Shown here: positions 61,724 to 64,000 of the stretch, one piece after another | Layout of the letters: each line of letters starts with the position of its first letter | How positions within the stretch are numbered: the first letter of the stretch is position 1 | Assembly: GCA_021904315.1 (NCBI GenBank) | Contig: CM038913.1 | Location: forward strand, 2,479,958 to 2,543,957 | Reading direction: 5' to 3' | From: Sphagnum magellanicum | Taxonomy: Eukaryota; Streptophyta; Sphagnopsida; Sphagnales; Sphagnaceae | DNA length: 64,000 nucleotides | The notes under the pieces: generated by a model | What the model was told of the DNA's origin: nothing | The model's input: the letters and a program-made list of their open reading frames with translations, nothing else | Database searches by the model: none | Program-made: the position numbers and the translations under genes

Positions 61724-63410
61724 TTATAATATATTGTGGTGATCCAACCCTGATGAACTCAAAAGGTCTTTGAACTCTGTGGATGTGACATGGATTTCCT
61801 TGCAAATAAATTGAAGAATTGGCATGACACTTGCCATTCGCCCCACACTCGCCAATTCATCTGGCCAAACACAATTTGATCCAACTTATGTTGGTGATAT
61901 AATTAATCAATTAAAAATTACATACACAAGTCTAGTTTAACTAACATGCTTTGGAATTTTGGCAAACTGATTTTAAGGAGAAAACCAAAAAAATTCAACC
62001 AAAGATTTGCATCAAGTTCTTTAAGTTACCCGGAATTTTGGCAAGGCTGAGACAAAGTTTATGCAAGAGCAATTTCTCTAATTTTTGTCCTTCTTCCAAC
62101 AATCTGCAATTTACAAATGTTTATCAAAATGATTTTTTCTTGCATGTGGTGTGTAAAATGGGTTGGAACTTGGTTGGTTTTCATACATTCCCAACTCCAC
62201 CATTTTGTCTATTTTAACATGACAATAATTAAAGCGTATCACTCACATTCATGAAAAAAAGGAATGAGAATGGAATGAATATACAAAGGGGAGGAAGGTT
62301 TGATGTACTCTTTTAGGAAGTAAACAAGAACGTCCATCAAAGGGTCTGCCATTCGTTGATGATGGACAAATGTGCACACCCGATCGTAGAATCTCTTTAT
62401 GCTCTCTGTTTCTGATTCATAATCTGGCACAGGAATTGGCATTTGTGCCACATGCCTATCTTGTGCCTTTTTCCTTCAATCATCCAATCAAACTTTAGTG
62501 TAAACATATTTTTGTCAAATTGTTCACACTTGCACTGAACCCACTTCAATTCTACTTATCACAACCCATAATACCATCTCTAGCATATCACCATGTTTAA
62601 TTCACTACCGGATATAATTAATTACATGATGCAAGTTAATCAAATTCCAAACACATGATGTTTATTTGGGAGCACAATCTAGAGAGGTGGGTAGATGTTT
62701 TGCCATATTCGTCGAGTGCTTGGAGTTTGTCGACCACCTGAGTGATTTAGTTGTTCCATTACCTTTTCTGCTACCTAACCTCATAACAAAAACAAGTAGG
62801 CCAATTTTACAAGCTAATATATCACACGGAGTTGCAAATCAAACAACACAATACATACACCCATTGATCAACTCCCTTGGTAGGATAACAATTTGTATTG
62901 TGATAGTCAACTTTGCAAGAAACTTGTGAAATATAAAAATTACACAACATAAAATAAGTGACTACAATTCATACTTCACTTGAGAATGGGGAGGATGAAC
63001 GCCAATGTTCACGCCGATCAGACCGTGCTACTAACTTCAAGTGTAAGTCATGTTCCAAATCCCTTCGAAGTGTCAATATTTGCTTCTTCCATTCAAATAC
63101 CTGCAATTTTAAACCCAAAATTGTGATTTAGACTATGTGATTCTAGAATGTGACCATCACATTTGGAGTTTCAAAACATATATGTCCATGACATAAAATG
63201 TATCATTGAGGACCTTTTGAATTGGTAGCATGCACTTGTTTTGGAAACTAAGATATTTAACATGGGTTGTCAATGTCAAAATTAGACGATTGATTAAGAA
63301 CTTAACATGGAAAATACAAAATCATGAAGTTGGAAGGCCCCTCAATTCAATATTCAAAAGTTGAAGAAGCTTACAAGAGAATCATCATGGAGTGGAAGTG
63401 TTTTGGCCAT
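61724..63410 (-). CDS. Unrecognised six-exon gene, about 190 residues
   Basis: Not named, but strongly gene-like. Exons: 63375-63410, 62975-63100, 62738-62762, 62285-62459, 62030-62103, 61724-61860; total 573 bp, an in-frame 190-residue product, every junction GT-AG with agreeing phase. The start MAKTLPLHDDSL has a favourable AAAATGGCC context. Exon 2 is basic and helical (VFEWKKQILTLRRDLEHDLH), exon 4 carries YESETESIKRFYDRV and MADPLMDVLVYFLKEYI, exon 5 LLEEGQKLEKLLLHKLCLSL, exon 6 DELASVGRMASVMPILQFIC. Leucine-rich helices suggest an all-helical, possibly coiled-coil protein. No membrane segment or signal is seen. The stop (61724) is followed six bases later by a strong donor GTATGT, so the original gene may have been longer and this copy truncated. 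The 25-bp third exon is the least certain. Confidence 0.5.
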
Positions 63411-64000
63411 TTTTAGTCCTGGTGTGGGATTCTGTGTTACACACCAATGTCATTTTAGCAATAAAAACCAAACAAGCCCTATAACTAGGTTCATTGATCT
63501 CGTCCCCAACAATGATGCAACTAAGAATGCATCATAATTACCTAAGTTAGGATTTACCAAATCACCCATGGTAGCATAGATGGCACATGTAAATTATATG
63601 ATGAAACCCAAACCCTATTCTAGATCAAATAATCAAAATCATGTATCATATGATGCATTTGTATGTGTTTCATGTAGACATTCATTACCCAATGTAAATG
63701 TCTTCACCTTCTAGGACTTGTAAATCTAGAAGAAAACATATATACCCTTGAAATTCTTTGGGATTCAGTTGATGGCCTTGTAGAGTGGATGAAAACATTG
63801 TTAGGGGTGTCTTGCTCTTTGATGGCTGATACATGTGATTCCCCATACACATTCTGCGATTACATCCATCTGAATGTATATACAATTACCACGTAATATA
63901 TTGTTTCTATAAAATAAATGTACATATAGCAACAATTATTCAATGACAAAGATCTAGTAACCATATTGATACATATAGCAAGTTTGAAGCTTTCGATTGA
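63411..64000. other. Right edge, upstream of the six-exon gene
   Basis: Mostly AT-rich. A minus-strand open segment at 63746-63869 is flanked by acceptor- and donor-like sites and reads CNRRMCMGNHMYQPSKSKTP and onward; it could be a leader or upstream exon, but its phase does not join the next exon, so I leave it unassigned. Confidence 0.3.

Noticed and set aside
61724-63410. Assignment of the cryptic gene to a meiotic MEI4/PRD2-type family
   Set aside because: A loose resemblance in one basic helix is all I can see; not enough to name it without a profile search.
1-64000. CRISPR arrays, bacterial operons, rRNA or intact tRNA genes
   Set aside because: None seen; the only tRNA-like promoters belong to the SINE-like repeats, which do not fold as complete tRNAs by eye.

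Overview
The window is nuclear DNA of a land plant. The evidence is spliced genes with GT-AG introns, a germin-like protein, a NO VEIN (NOV) orthologue, a cinnamyl alcohol dehydrogenase relative and nested Ty3/gypsy retrotransposons. Introns are short (about 100-300 bp) and the sequence between genes is very AT-rich and full of decayed elements. I favour a seed-free lineage (bryophyte, lycophyte or fern), but the sequence alone does not settle this.

Layout. 1-6742: a broken Ty3/gypsy chromovirus on the minus strand, with its 5' LTR and primer-binding site on the right; a solo LTR of the same family sits inside it in the opposite orientation with a perfect 5-bp target-site duplication. 6743-15612: AT-rich gene desert with three tRNA-related (SINE-like) repeats, CACTA-type terminal motifs and a degenerate tandem array. 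15613-16742: a two-exon germin-like protein gene (minus). 17.2-19.6 kb: four tandem-repeat blocks. About 22.5-34.9 kb: a second, older Ty3/gypsy element (plus) interrupted by a 4.0-kb hAT transposon (26884-30882, 8-bp target duplication) and by another LTR of the first family (31736-32643).

36141-46992: the dominant gene, a 14-exon NOV-like gene on the minus strand. The exon lengths I derived sum to 8691 bp, an intact frame of 2896 residues with a GHKL-type ATPase domain and a C-terminal DUF3883. Its 5' side carries a duplicated telo-box segment and a G-rich 67-bp minisatellite. 47.8-55.3 kb is again gene-poor. 55337-57478 is a cinnamyl alcohol dehydrogenase copy whose third exon holds an in-frame stop and a 1-bp frame slip, probably a pseudogene. 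61724-63410 (minus) holds a chain of six small exon-like segments whose splice phases agree and encode about 190 residues of a protein I do not recognise.

The genes show no functional link. The main points for follow-up are the nested insertion history, the conserved 35-bp palindrome in the LTR family, the internal 30-residue triplication of the NOV protein, the 67/134-bp higher-order minisatellite beside its promoter, and the cryptic six-exon gene.
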